Shown here piece after piece: positions 47,273-55,491 of a DNA stretch of 64,000 nucleotides. Below the pieces are notes generated by a model. The model was not told the DNA's origin. It made no database searches and saw nothing but the letters and a program-made list of their open reading frames with translations. A program made the translations under genes and the position numbers. How positions within the stretch are numbered: position 1 is the stretch's first letter; each line of letters begins with the position of its first letter. The stretch lies in assembly GCF_036864975.1 (NCBI RefSeq), contig NZ_CP104311.1:970001-1034000 (forward strand). The letters are read 5' to 3'. The stretch is from Methylococcus capsulatus (GTDB lineage: Bacteria; Pseudomonadota; Gammaproteobacteria; Methylococcales; Methylococcaceae).

Positions 47273-48190
47273 GTGATCAGGGACGGATTCGTCATCTGCG
47301 CTCCGAGCAATCTTGGTCTGCGCCCTGAAGCCGACGGCAAGGAGCCGGGAGCCTGGGAGGCGCCGCTTGCCCTGCTATCGGAGGGACTGCAGGCCGCGAT
47401 CGGCGCCATGGACGTCGAATGGCTGCCGCGCCCTGCATATCGGTTCGATGCGGAGGAGGGTACGCGAATCCGGAACGGCCATGCGATCCGTGACTACAGC
47501 CTCGATCTGGCGCATCGCATCCAGACGCGCCTCTCTGATGGCGGATTCCCGATTGTCATCGGCGGCGACTGCAGCATCCTGCTGGGTTGCCTTCTCGGCG
47601 CACGAGGAGCCGGCCGCGTGGGTCTGCTCCATCTCGATGGACACAGCGATTTCTTTCACCCCGGAAACTATGACACGCAAAGCCGTCTTGGATCGGTCGC
47701 CGGAATGGACCTCGCCCTCGCAACGGGGCGTGGAGAGAGGCTACTCACCGAATGGCCTGGTATCCACGGACCTCTCGTTCAGGATGCGGACGTGACGCAA
47801 CTGGGAGAGCGCGATGCCTTACGTCCGGAGTACGCTCGATATTACGGAGATATTCGTGAAACGGCGATCAACCGGATCATCATTCAGGACATGCTCCGGG
47901 ATGGAATGCCCACAACTGCGGAAAAGGTGAAGACGTGGGCATTGGGCAGGGTAATTTCGCGATTCTGGCTTCACCTCGATCTCGACATCTTGGCGGAATC
48001 CGTGATGCCCGCGGTGGATTCGCCAGGGGAGCCGGGGCTGGATTTCGAACAATTGGCCCGACTCGTGTCCCTCTTGAGAAAGCATGTTCCGGTCATCGGA
48101 ATCGACGTCACGATCTACGATCCCGCAAAGGATCGGGATCGGCGCCATGCCAAGGCCATCGTGGAATGTCTCGGCAAGGCATTGGGTTGA
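47273..48190 (+). CDS. Arginase/agmatinase-family ureohydrolase
   Basis: About 305 residues with the family's binuclear-metal motifs: 'IVIGGDCSILLGCLLGA', 'VGLLHLDGHSDFFHP' and 'FWLHLDLDILAESVMPAVDSPGEPGLDFEQL'. It hydrolyses a guanidino or amidino compound, but the substrate cannot be read from these motifs. I prefer GTG 47273 (GAGAGGA upstream, ~30-base leader from the predicted start); ATG 47252 is an alternative. It faces away from the CGNR gene. Confidence 0.8.
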   Translation: MIRDGFVICAPSNLGLRPEADGKEPGAWEAPLALLSEGLQAAIGAMDVEWLPRPAYRFDAEEGTRIRNGHAIRDYSLDLAHRIQTRLSDGGFPIVIGGDCSILLGCLLGARGAGRVGLLHLDGHSDFFHPGNYDTQSRLGSVAGMDLALATGRGERLLTEWPGIHGPLVQDADVTQLGERDALRPEYARYYGDIRETAINRIIIQDMLRDGMPTTAEKVKTWALGRVISRFWLHLDLDILAESVMPAVDSPGEPGLDFEQLARLVSLLRKHVPVIGIDVTIYDPAKDRDRRHAKAIVECLGKALG

Positions 48191-48279
48191 CCGGATCATT
48201 GTCGGCCCGAAAGTAGCCGCACCTTTCGGCGGATGCGGAAGCTCACGGGAAACCGGTTGCACATGAACATGGTGAGCCA

Positions 48280-48828
48280 ATGAAAACATCGATCGACTCG
48301 AATCCCCGCAGCTTTTTCGAAGGACTCGCAGCCAGCGGACCAGCCCCCGAATATGCCGACCGACTCATGCTTTACGGACAGTTCGTCGGCGACTGGTTGG
48401 CTGAGGCCGATGAATTCGCGGCGGACGGCACGGTAACGCGTTCGCAATGGGATATTCGATTCGACTGGGTGCTTGAAGGGCGGGCGATCCAGGATCTTTG
48501 GATCACACCGGTGAGGAACGGCAACGAGGTCGGTTGGTCCGAGCCCGGCAACCGCTATTCGACGACCCTACGGATCTACGATCCGAAGATCGACGCCTGG
48601 CACATCCTCTGGATCAACCCTCCGGGCGGATACATTACCCGGCAGCTCGCTCGCAAGGTCGGTGACGAGATCATCCAGGTGGCTGACGTCGATGCCTCCG
48701 GGTCACTCACCCGGTGGGTTTACCGGGACATCACGCCGAACAGCTTTCGCTGGTGTAACGAACAATCTGTCGACCAGGGCAAGAGTTGGCGTCTGGTGCA
48801 GGAGATGCGGGCGAAGCGGCGACGTTGA
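48280..48828 (+). CDS. Unrecognised small-molecule-type protein (182 residues)
   Basis: Begins MKTSIDSNPRSFFEGLAASGPAPEYADRLMLYGQFVGDWLAEADEFAADGTV. It contains a run of beta-strand-like segments (WDIRFDWVLEGRAIQDLWITP, YSTTLRIYDPKIDAWHILWINPPGGYITRQ), consistent with a DUF1579/lipocalin-like barrel. It likely binds a small hydrophobic ligand. The family call is tentative. It follows the arginase-like gene by ~90 bases in the same direction. Confidence 0.65.
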   Translation: MKTSIDSNPRSFFEGLAASGPAPEYADRLMLYGQFVGDWLAEADEFAADGTVTRSQWDIRFDWVLEGRAIQDLWITPVRNGNEVGWSEPGNRYSTTLRIYDPKIDAWHILWINPPGGYITRQLARKVGDEIIQVADVDASGSLTRWVYRDITPNSFRWCNEQSVDQGKSWRLVQEMRAKRRR

Positions 48829-49001
48829 CGAATGGAATGATATGGCTGTGCTGGCACCCATCCGGCGCGCTTTACGAGGTGTGCAGCGCGAAGGCGAGCA
48901 ATCGAGCGGCGCCCCGTCAGTGCATGCAAAGGCTGCGTACCGGACGGCTCGCGCCGTGACGGCACTTCGGATGCTACGAACCGAAAGGAGCGTGCGACAA
49001 G

Positions 49002-49445
49002 ATGACCGACGACGTGAAGGCCCGCTATCGGCGGTACCTGGAGCAGGCGTGGACGGCTGACGGCGATCGTCTCGACGCGCTCGTCGCCGAACTGGTCACC
49101 GCGGATTTCGTCATCCACCAGACCCGTACCGACGGTGCACCGTCCGAGCGGATCCGCGGTCCGGCGGCGCTGACTCGACTGATCCGGGAGAGCCGCCTCC
49201 TGTTTCGGGAAGTGTCCAGCGTCATCGAGGTCGGCCCGATCGTCGAAGGAGATCTGGTCGCCGCGCACTGGCGGTTCCACGGCACGTACGTGGGCGGGAT
49301 GCCGGGCGCCACGGCCAAGCCGGGAACGAAGGTCCAGTTCGCCGGTATCGACATGCTGCGCAGCAGCGGGGACCGGTTCGCCGAGTACTGGGTGGTCTCG
49401 GAGGCAATGCGCCTCATGGCGCAGCTCGGCATCGGCAAGGGCTGA
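49002..49445 (+). CDS. SnoaL-like ester cyclase-family protein
   Basis: 147 residues with the SnoaL polyketide-cyclase-like pattern: 'YRRYLEQAWTADGDRLDALVAELVTADFVIHQ', 'GPAALTRLIRESRLLFREVSSVIEVGPIVEGDLVAAHWRFHGTY' and 'KVQFAGIDMLRSSGDRFAEYWVVSEAM'. The NTF2-like fold binds or isomerises small hydrophobic ligands; the true substrate is unknown. AAAGGAG precedes the ATG. Confidence 0.82.
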   Translation: MTDDVKARYRRYLEQAWTADGDRLDALVAELVTADFVIHQTRTDGAPSERIRGPAALTRLIRESRLLFREVSSVIEVGPIVEGDLVAAHWRFHGTYVGGMPGATAKPGTKVQFAGIDMLRSSGDRFAEYWVVSEAMRLMAQLGIGKG

Positions 49446-49518
49446 CCGGGCATCACAGCCGTCGATTTGCCACGAAGTTTGTGTTCGATCCGGATCCGTG
49501 GGTCGGAGGGAGGATGAA

Positions 49519-49908
49519 ATGACGGAAGACGAACAGGCAATCCGAGAAGTCGTTGCGACATGGATGCGAGCCAGTCAGGCCGGGGATACCCCTACGGTAC
49601 TCTCGCTCATGACCGAGGATGCGGTCTTCATGGTTCCCAGCCAAGAACCGTTCGGTCGAGAGACTTTCGAAGCGAGCGCCAACCAGATCGCTGCTGCGGG
49701 ACTGCGAATCGACGCAACGTACGACATCGTCGAACTGCAGGTCTGGGGAGATTGGGCATTTACGCGTAACCGGATCGACTTGAGCATCACGCCTCCCGCC
49801 GGCGAGCCGGTGCGGCGTGCGGGCTACACGCTGACCTTGTTCCGTAAAGAGGGAGATGGCTGCTGGCGAATTGCACGTGACGCCAACCTCTTGGCGCTGA
49901 AGACGTAA
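49519..49908 (+). CDS. SgcJ/EcaC-type NTF2-like protein (DUF4440-like)
   Basis: 129 residues: 'DEQAIREVVATWMRASQAGDTPTVLSLMTEDAVFMVPSQEPFGRETFEASANQIAAAG' and 'WAFTRNRIDLSITPPAGEPVRRAGYTLTLFRKEGDGCWRIARDANLL', the usual SgcJ/EcaC form. It is a second NTF2-fold protein beside the SnoaL-like gene. The substrate is unknown. GAGGGAGG lies just upstream of ATG 49519. Confidence 0.82.
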   Translation: MTEDEQAIREVVATWMRASQAGDTPTVLSLMTEDAVFMVPSQEPFGRETFEASANQIAAAGLRIDATYDIVELQVWGDWAFTRNRIDLSITPPAGEPVRRAGYTLTLFRKEGDGCWRIARDANLLALKT

Positions 49909-50621
49909 GAAAAGGGTCAGTAGCCCAGTCGAGTTTTTTCCTGATTGGCCCTGATCCTCGGCCATGAAAGTTCTCGCTGCCCGCCGAACTGGCTCCTGAC
50001 AAGGCTTGCAGCGCATCTGGCGGTCCGTCGCGGCAACAAGTCGCGTCGTCGGAACCCGCGGCCGAAGCAGTACGCCGCTTCCACTCACCAAATGGCGCCG
50101 AGCGTGCTTGGCCTGGTGCACGGCGCGGCAGCCGCCGTCAATCGCCCGCTTCACGTTGCGCGGCAAGTGGTTGACGCTGCGCGCATCCTTCATCTCACGC
50201 CGTTGAGACAGGTGTCATCGACCTGCACGAAGCCATCGCGTTTCCTCGGCGCTTCGTGCTCGGCTATCGACAGACTGCGCTGGGCGGCAAAATCCAGAAT
50301 GCGATGGCGCGAACTTTCCATGTCGTCATCATGTTGCGAAATGTCGGTAGTTGCCAGGAATAGCCGACAAAACACAACGAACATGGTTGCCTTTGCCTGC
50401 CGATGCCGCAATCCAACTGCTTGATTCGTCCGTGCGTAACCCGTTGATTTGCAGGTGTCGTCCTCGCGGCCTTTGTGGACTTCGGCGCATTGAAGGGGAG
50501 GAAGCCGGAGAGAAAAACGGCGCGGAGAGAGCGAAATGGGGCCAAAGGCGGGCGAGACGGCTGGGAAAGGAAGTCCACAGGAATCCGCGAGAGTCCCCGC
50601 GAACACGCGGGAGCGCGCAAG
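49909..50621. other. Gene-poor stretch, possibly decayed
   Basis: About 700 bases with only short overlapping frames, none with a convincing domain. Some frames (for example the minus one at about 50190-50430) have biased composition suggestive of a decayed gene or transposase fragment, but I could not identify one. It lies between the small-gene cluster and tRNA-Phe. Confidence 0.4.
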
Positions 50622-50650
50622 AAAAAAGGCCAACCGAGAACGGTTGACCT
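50622..50650 (-). terminator. Rho-independent terminator of tRNA-Phe
   Basis: Stem AGGTCAACCG / CGGTTGGCCT (one mismatch) with a TTCT loop on the minus strand, followed by TTTTTTC. It starts nine bases after the tRNA CCA end. Confidence 0.85.
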
Positions 50651-50658
50651 TTATATAT

Positions 50659-50734
50659 TGGTGGCCAGGGACGGAATCGAACCGCCGACACGGGGATTTT
50701 CAGTCCCCTGCTCTACCAACTGAGCTACCTGGCC
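50659..50734 (-). tRNA. tRNA-Phe (anticodon GAA)
   Basis: A 76-base cloverleaf on the minus strand. It shows acceptor GGCCAGG/CCTGGCC, D-arm GCTC...GAGC, anticodon stem GGGGA/TCCCC with loop CTGAAAA, T-loop GGTTCGATTCC, and an encoded CCA. The anticodon GAA specifies phenylalanine. Such genes are common island attachment points. Confidence 0.96.
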
Positions 50735-50750
50735 TGAACAAGAGGCGCGA

Positions 50751-50780
50751 ATTAAACCAGGGAACAGTCCCTTGAGTCAA
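50751..50780 (-). promoter_or_regulatory. tRNA-Phe promoter
   Basis: Minus-strand TTGACT (50780-50775), 18-base spacer, TTTAAT (50756-50751). Predicted start near 50744, ten bases before the mature tRNA. Confidence 0.65.
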
Positions 50781-50781
50781 G

Positions 50782-51975
50782 TCAATTGTGTGAGGCGGCG
50801 GCCGGCACTTCGTAGCGGACACGGTAAATGGCGCCCGCATAGTCGTCGGACACGTAGATGGCGCCGTCGGGCCCTTCGGCGACATCCACCGGCCGGCCGA
50901 TGACATCTTCGTCGATATTGAATCCGCTCATGAAGGGACGCTCGGCTATCCTGCCGTCAGCGCCGAAATGCAGTGACACGACTTCGTAGCCCTGTTTTTT
51001 CGACCGGTTCCAGGAGCCGTGCAGGGCGACCAGGGCGGCGCCACGGTAGTCCTGCGGCAATCCCGCGCCTTTGAGAAAAACCATGCCGAGCGGGGCGACG
51101 TGCGCACGGAATTCATAGACGGGCGGCAAGCTGCGTTGAATGTCGGCCTCGTGTCCCCGGCCATAATCGGGATCCGGGACGCGGTTGCCGTTGGCGTAAG
51201 GCCAGCCGTAAAAGCCGCCTTTTTCGATGCGGTTGAGTTCACACGGTGGGAAATCATCGCCCAGCAGATCACGGCCATTGTCGGTGCCATAAAGCTCGCG
51301 GGTGCCAGGGTGCCAGTCGAAACCGACGGTATTACGCAGTCCGGTGGCATAGATTTGCCGCTTCGTGCCATCCGGCTCGAAGCGCAGCAGCGTCGCGCGA
51401 AGCGGGTCATCTTCAATACAAACGTTGCAGCTCGAACCCACGGAAACGTACATTCCGCCATCGGGGCCGAACTTGAGGGTACGACTCCAGTGATTACCCC
51501 CACCCGGAATCCCGCTGACCACCGTTTCGGGCGCCCCGGAAGTCTGCCGCTGGGTCGCGTCGTAACGGACGCGAACGACACCATAGGTTTCCGCGACGTA
51601 GAGCCAGCCGTTGCGGAGGTCGAGACCGTGCGGTCGGCTGAGGTCTGTCAGCAGTTGCCGCCGGCCGTCGGGATGCCCATCACCGTCGGCATCCTTTTCC
51701 AGCAGAACGATGGCACCGGCGTTCGGCTGGCTGACCAGCAGATCGCCGGTCCCGGTGAAGCGCAGCATCCTGACGCCGGGCAAATCCGCCGCGTAAACCG
51801 TGACGCTGAAGCCTGGCGGTAGCACTATCCTTTGCCGCAAAGCCTCTTCGGCGGGCGCCGCCGCCACGCCGAACACGGATTTTAGCGGGAGGTTGACCGC
51901 AAGAGGGCCAAAGCGCTGCACCAGAAAGGCAAACAGCAATGCAGGCAAAACGACATACCAGAAAGCCTTGTTCAT
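50782..51975 (-). CDS. Glucose/sorbosone dehydrogenase-family protein (PQQ-type beta-propeller)
   Basis: A 397-residue protein. It has an N-terminal hydrophobic segment 'AFWYVVLPALLFAFLVQRFGPLAV' (signal anchor). A six-bladed propeller follows: 'LPPGFSVTVYAADLPGVRMLRFTGTGDLLVSQPNAGAIVLLEKDADGDGHPD', 'RPHGLDLRNGWLYVAETYGVVRVRY', 'GTRELYGTDNGRDLLGDDFPPCELNRIEKGGFYGWPY' and 'GLPQDYRGAALVALHGSWNR'. These match L-sorbosone/soluble glucose dehydrogenases of the PQQ type, acting in the periplasm. The substrate is unproven. Confidence 0.85.
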   Translation of the reverse strand: MNKAFWYVVLPALLFAFLVQRFGPLAVNLPLKSVFGVAAAPAEEALRQRIVLPPGFSVTVYAADLPGVRMLRFTGTGDLLVSQPNAGAIVLLEKDADGDGHPDGRRQLLTDLSRPHGLDLRNGWLYVAETYGVVRVRYDATQRQTSGAPETVVSGIPGGGNHWSRTLKFGPDGGMYVSVGSSCNVCIEDDPLRATLLRFEPDGTKRQIYATGLRNTVGFDWHPGTRELYGTDNGRDLLGDDFPPCELNRIEKGGFYGWPYANGNRVPDPDYGRGHEADIQRSLPPVYEFRAHVAPLGMVFLKGAGLPQDYRGAALVALHGSWNRSKKQGYEVVSLHFGADGRIAERPFMSGFNIDEDVIGRPVDVAEGPDGAIYVSDDYAGAIYRVRYEVPAAASHN

Positions 51976-52103
51976 GACTTCAGGTCCTCCGTCGACCGGC
52001 GGTTTTCGAACTTCAAGATAGCGCACTTGAAGACGGCGGGAAACTTACGGAGAGATCGGCAGGAAGAGTAACATTTAAATATAAGGAAATCAGAAAAAGC
52101 TCT

Positions 52104-52133
52104 TTGCCGAATGGACACGGCGCATCTTATAGT
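52104..52133 (+). promoter_or_regulatory. Putative promoter of YeeE/YedE pair
   Basis: TTGCCG (52104-52109), 18-base spacer, TATAGT (52128-52133), followed 35 bases later by ATG 52169. It lies in an AT-rich stretch between divergent genes. Confidence 0.5.
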
Positions 52134-52168
52134 GCTACGCATCGGTATGCGAAGCGGACGGGATCCTC

Positions 52169-52591
52169 ATGAACACTCAAACCCTACTATCGGCCGTGGG
52201 CGGCGGTGCCTTGATCGGCACAGCCGCCTGCGGCCTTCTCTATTTCAACGGTCGGCTGGCCGGCGTCAGCACTGTGCTGGCGGGGACGCTTTGGCCCGCC
52301 TCGGAAGACCGGGCATGGCGATGCGCCTTCGTGCTGGGGCTGCTGGCTGCGGGCGTGCTGTGGCTCGGTGTCTACCCGGAGGCTTTCGACACGGCGCCGA
52401 GGCCGCTGTGGGTGCTGGCCATCGGCGGCTTTCTGGTCGGCCTGGGGGCACAACTCAGCAACGGCTGCACCAGCGGCCACGGGGTCTGTGGGCTGGGTCG
52501 GCGGTCTCTGCGCTCCGTGGTTGCCACACTGATCTTCATGAGCACCGGCATGGCAACCGTGTTCCTTTTCAACCGCCTGAGCGGAGGTTGA
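52169..52591 (+). CDS. YeeE/YedE-family membrane protein, first half
   Basis: 140 residues with about four membrane segments and the conserved 'VLGLLAAGVLWLGVYPEAF', 'LVGLGAQLSNGCTSGHGVCGLGRRSLRSVVATLIFMSTGM'. The cysteine in 'NGCTSGHGVCG' is the family's key residue, which in YeeE passes thiosulfate or a similar sulfur compound. Together with the next gene it forms a split YeeE/YedE. It may import or export a sulfur species; the link with sulfur metabolism in this organism is inference. Confidence 0.87.
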   Translation: MNTQTLLSAVGGGALIGTAACGLLYFNGRLAGVSTVLAGTLWPASEDRAWRCAFVLGLLAAGVLWLGVYPEAFDTAPRPLWVLAIGGFLVGLGAQLSNGCTSGHGVCGLGRRSLRSVVATLIFMSTGMATVFLFNRLSGG

Positions 52592-52597
52592 ACCGGT

Positions 52598-53083
52598 ATG
52601 CCCGCTTTCAGTGCTTTTCTTTGGGGTGTGATCTTCGCAACAGGACTGGGGCTGGCGGGCATGACCCGGCCCGGAAAAATCCTGGCATTCTTGAACGTCG
52701 GTGGAAACTGGGACCCGTCGCTGATGCTGGTGATGGGGGGAGCGGTGGGCCTGACGTTTACCTTGTTTCCGCGGATTCTGCGACTGGGGCGCCCTGTGCT
52801 GGGAGATCGCTTCGATCTTCCGGTCCGGAAACACGTGGACCGCCGCCTCGTGGGCGGCGCTGCGGTTTTCGGGGTTGGCTGGGGCCTATCGGGTTATTGT
52901 CCCGGACCTGCCGTGGTTTCCCTCGTCACGGCCGACGCTGGAGTATGGGTTTTCCTGGCCTGCATGTTGGGGGGAATGGCGGCGGGACGCTGGGTCAGCG
53001 CCAGACGGGCCATCCAGCCTGGAGCGATCGAATCCGCCGCCATCGAAGCCATCCGGGTTCCCGGCTCGGCCGACGACACCTGA
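52598..53083 (+). CDS. YeeE/YedE-family membrane protein, second half (DUF6691-like)
   Basis: 161 residues, four or more hydrophobic segments, with the second conserved cysteine motif 'GVGWGLSGYCPGPAVVSL' and 'FATGLGLAGMTRPGKILAFLNVGGNWDPSLMLVMGGAV'. It complements the first gene, six bases upstream, in forming the full transporter-like unit. Cytoplasmic membrane protein. Confidence 0.87.
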   Translation: MPAFSAFLWGVIFATGLGLAGMTRPGKILAFLNVGGNWDPSLMLVMGGAVGLTFTLFPRILRLGRPVLGDRFDLPVRKHVDRRLVGGAAVFGVGWGLSGYCPGPAVVSLVTADAGVWVFLACMLGGMAAGRWVSARRAIQPGAIESAAIEAIRVPGSADDT

Positions 53084-53507
53084 TCCCTGCAGGATATTTC
53101 GGCAATAAAAAGCTGCCCATAGGGAGATGGCCGAAAATAACCTCCCTGGCTGAGCGATCGCGATTGTCGTTCAGAGCACCGTCGTGCCGGCAAGGACCGC
53201 CGGCAGCCTGGTCGGGATGTTCCCCCGCCATGTCATCCCCCGGCCGAGTGCTGGGCAGGCTCTGGAGCCTGGGTTCCGCCACAAATCGACCGGGCGCGGA
53301 TATCAGGCGGCAGTTCCCTGGCCGCCCCTTTCGGGCATTGCGCGAGCCAATCCGCTTTCCTGCCGATTTGTGCATTTCCCCAAAGGGCGGCAGGCAGGAT
53401 GGCCTGCCATGAGTCCATGCCGGAACGACGGCGGTCAATTCCGGAAATTATTCTTTGCCAAATCCATAAAAGCTGAGTTTGTAGGCCCCCCCAAAAGAAA
53501 TCCATCC
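53084..53507. other. Gene-free interval between convergent genes
   Basis: About 420 bases between the YeeE/YedE pair and the convergent mtdB gene. I see no gene, tRNA or clear promoter. Frames here are short and lack domains. Confidence 0.5.
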
Positions 53508-54413
53508 TCAGACGATTTCGCGTGCCCGCTCGAATGCGGCCCGGAAATCGAAGAAGACCGGACTTTCCGACTGCAACAGCAGCGCCAGCAGGTGATTTTG
53601 CAACTGGTATTTCACGTTGCCGACGGCAAGGGCTCCTACCCCGACGGCACCGGGACTGTTGACTGCATGCACCAGTGGTTCGCCGTTGTGCTTCAGCTTG
53701 ATCCCTTCGATGCCGAGCGGCGGCACCGCGTTGACGTCGCCAGCAACTTTGAGGCGTTTGGCATCGGCCAGTACCGATGCGTTGAGCACTTCGACACCGG
53801 CCTTGGCGGTGCAGAACACCACGTCGGCATTCGACAAGAGGCGCGCCTTGTCGGCTTCCGAACCGGCGAAAGTGCCGTGCAGGCGGGCGCCGCAGCGGTG
53901 GTTGTATTCATCGGCCTTGGCCAGCGCGGTTTCGACGTTGAACGGATCGACCAGAGTCACGTCCGCCCCGGCCAGCGACGCAATGACGCCGGTGGCGATG
54001 CCCACCGGGCCCGTGCCGCCGAACACCACCGCACGCTGCCCCGCCAACTCCGTACCGTGCTTCAGCTTGAGCTGCTTTTCGACCAGCGCCACCAACGCCG
54101 CCGCGGTCGTGAATCCGCCGCTGGGATCGGCCAGCACCGATACTTCGAACGGGGGCACCATCGCGGCTTTGGCGGTTTCCAGCATGGTGAGGGCGACCGC
54201 CAGATCGCGCCCGCCGATGAAGATACCGGTGCGTTTCACGCCCGCCGGCCCGCGCGAGAAAATCGCATCCTGCACCAGGCCATGCACCTCTTCCGCCTTG
54301 ACGTTGCCATAGGGCACGATGACATCGAAACCGGCGTCGACCGCCATGTTGATGTCGAAGGGGCTCACATGCGGCATGGGGTCGAACATGTGGAGGATGG
54401 CGCGTTTTTCCAT
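53508..54413 (-). CDS. mtdB: NAD(P)-dependent methylene-tetrahydromethanopterin dehydrogenase (MtdB-type)
   Basis: A 301-residue enzyme of the tetrahydromethanopterin-linked formaldehyde oxidation pathway, oxidising methylene-H4MPT to methenyl-H4MPT. Family segments are 'AILHMFDPMPHVSPFDINMAVDAGFDVIVPYGN', 'DAIFSRGPAGVKRTGIFIGG', 'DPSGGFTTAAALVALVEKQL' and the Rossmann 'VVFGGTGPVGIATGVIASLAGADVTLVDPF'. The Asp after the second beta strand would favour NAD+ over NADP+; this is inferred from the fold. It lies ~50 bases from a paralogue in the same direction. Cytoplasmic. Confidence 0.87.
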   Translation of the reverse strand: MEKRAILHMFDPMPHVSPFDINMAVDAGFDVIVPYGNVKAEEVHGLVQDAIFSRGPAGVKRTGIFIGGRDLAVALTMLETAKAAMVPPFEVSVLADPSGGFTTAAALVALVEKQLKLKHGTELAGQRAVVFGGTGPVGIATGVIASLAGADVTLVDPFNVETALAKADEYNHRCGARLHGTFAGSEADKARLLSNADVVFCTAKAGVEVLNASVLADAKRLKVAGDVNAVPPLGIEGIKLKHNGEPLVHAVNSPGAVGVGALAVGNVKYQLQNHLLALLLQSESPVFFDFRAAFERAREIV

Positions 54414-54466
54414 TCTGGGTCTGTCTCGGGAAGAATATCGGTAACAAAAAAGGCATCAGGCCCGGC

Positions 54467-55372
54467 TCAACCGCCGCGGACGACTTCGCGGGCGATCTCG
54501 AAAGCCTCATTGAATGCCAGATAGACCGGTTTGTCGGTGTTGCGCATCCGCAGCAGTAGGCGGTGCTGGGCCTGATATTTGACATTGCCGATGGCCAGTG
54601 CGCCGATGCCGATGGCCCCGCTCGGCGAACCTTCGATCGGCGCGCCTTTGTGGTGGGGTCCCAAGCCGGCGATGCCGGAAGGCGGCACGGCGTTGACGTC
54701 GGCGGCCACCTTGAGCTGGGGCGATGCCGCCAGCAGTTCGGCGCTCAGCACCTGGATGCCGGCGGCGGCGGTCGCGAAGACGACGTCGGCAGTCTTGAGC
54801 AGTTCGCCCTTGTTGGCGTCGGCGTCGCCCTCGATGGCGGTCTGGCCTTCGCCAAATTCGGCATTGCACAGCTCGGCGACTTTCTGGGCCTTTTCGAGCT
54901 GGCGCCCGATGATCTTGACCTTGGCACCGGCACGGGCCGCCAGCACGGCGGCAATCTGGCCGACCGGGCCGGTACCGCCCAGAGCCAGTACCGACTTACC
55001 TTCGAGGCCGGTCTGGTGATGCTTCCGCAGCTCCCCCTCGGCCATCGCGACCATCGCCGCAGCGGTCGTGAAGGCGCCGCTCGGATCGGCGAAAGCAGAA
55101 ATCTCGAACGGCGGCACCATCGATTTCTGGGCGGTACGCAGCATGGCCATGGCGGTCCCAACATCGCGTCCGCCGATGAAGATGGCGGTGCGCTTCACAC
55201 CGGCGAGGCTGCGCGAGAAGATCGCATCCTGCACCAGGGCGGTGATTTCCCCCAGTTCCAGGTTCGTATAGGGCACCAGGGACAACCAGCCTGCATCGAG
55301 CGCCATGTTCGCATCGAACGGGCTCAGATTCTTTTCCGGCGTGAACATGTGCAGGATATAAGGCTTTTCCAC
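54467..55372 (-). CDS. MtdB-type methylene-H4MPT dehydrogenase, paralogue
   Basis: 301 residues, the same length as its neighbour. 'YILHMFTPEKNLSPFDANMALDAGWLSLVPYTNLELGEITALVQDAIFSR' is close to classical MtdB, and 'LALGGTGPVGQIAAVLAARAGAKVKIIGRQLEKAQKVAEL' is the Rossmann part, where Arg follows the second strand and would favour NADP+. It acts on methylene-H4MPT (or possibly methylene-H4F) in C1 oxidation. It probably arose by gene duplication; I cannot say which copy carries the main flux. Confidence 0.83.
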   Translation of the reverse strand: MEKPYILHMFTPEKNLSPFDANMALDAGWLSLVPYTNLELGEITALVQDAIFSRSLAGVKRTAIFIGGRDVGTAMAMLRTAQKSMVPPFEISAFADPSGAFTTAAAMVAMAEGELRKHHQTGLEGKSVLALGGTGPVGQIAAVLAARAGAKVKIIGRQLEKAQKVAELCNAEFGEGQTAIEGDADANKGELLKTADVVFATAAAGIQVLSAELLAASPQLKVAADVNAVPPSGIAGLGPHHKGAPIEGSPSGAIGIGALAIGNVKYQAQHRLLLRMRNTDKPVYLAFNEAFEIAREVVRGG

Positions 55373-55491
55373 GGCGCACTCCTCGTTTCGGCCAATTTAC
55401 AGGGTCGGCGAAGTATACGGACGCGGTGGAACGATGGCAAACCGCAGCCTGAGTGCTTCGCGCGGGGCTCCCCCTCCCTTTCGAGCGTGTC

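Noticed and set aside
49453-50193. Minus-strand 246-codon frame over the SgcJ/EcaC-like gene and the gene-poor stretch
   Set aside because: It overlaps a well-supported plus-strand gene and has no domain or ribosome-binding site; the distal part might be a decayed transposase but nothing identifies it.
52111-53412. 433-codon plus-strand frame across the YeeE/YedE genes
   Set aside because: It runs out of frame through two clear membrane-protein genes and shows no coherent domain.
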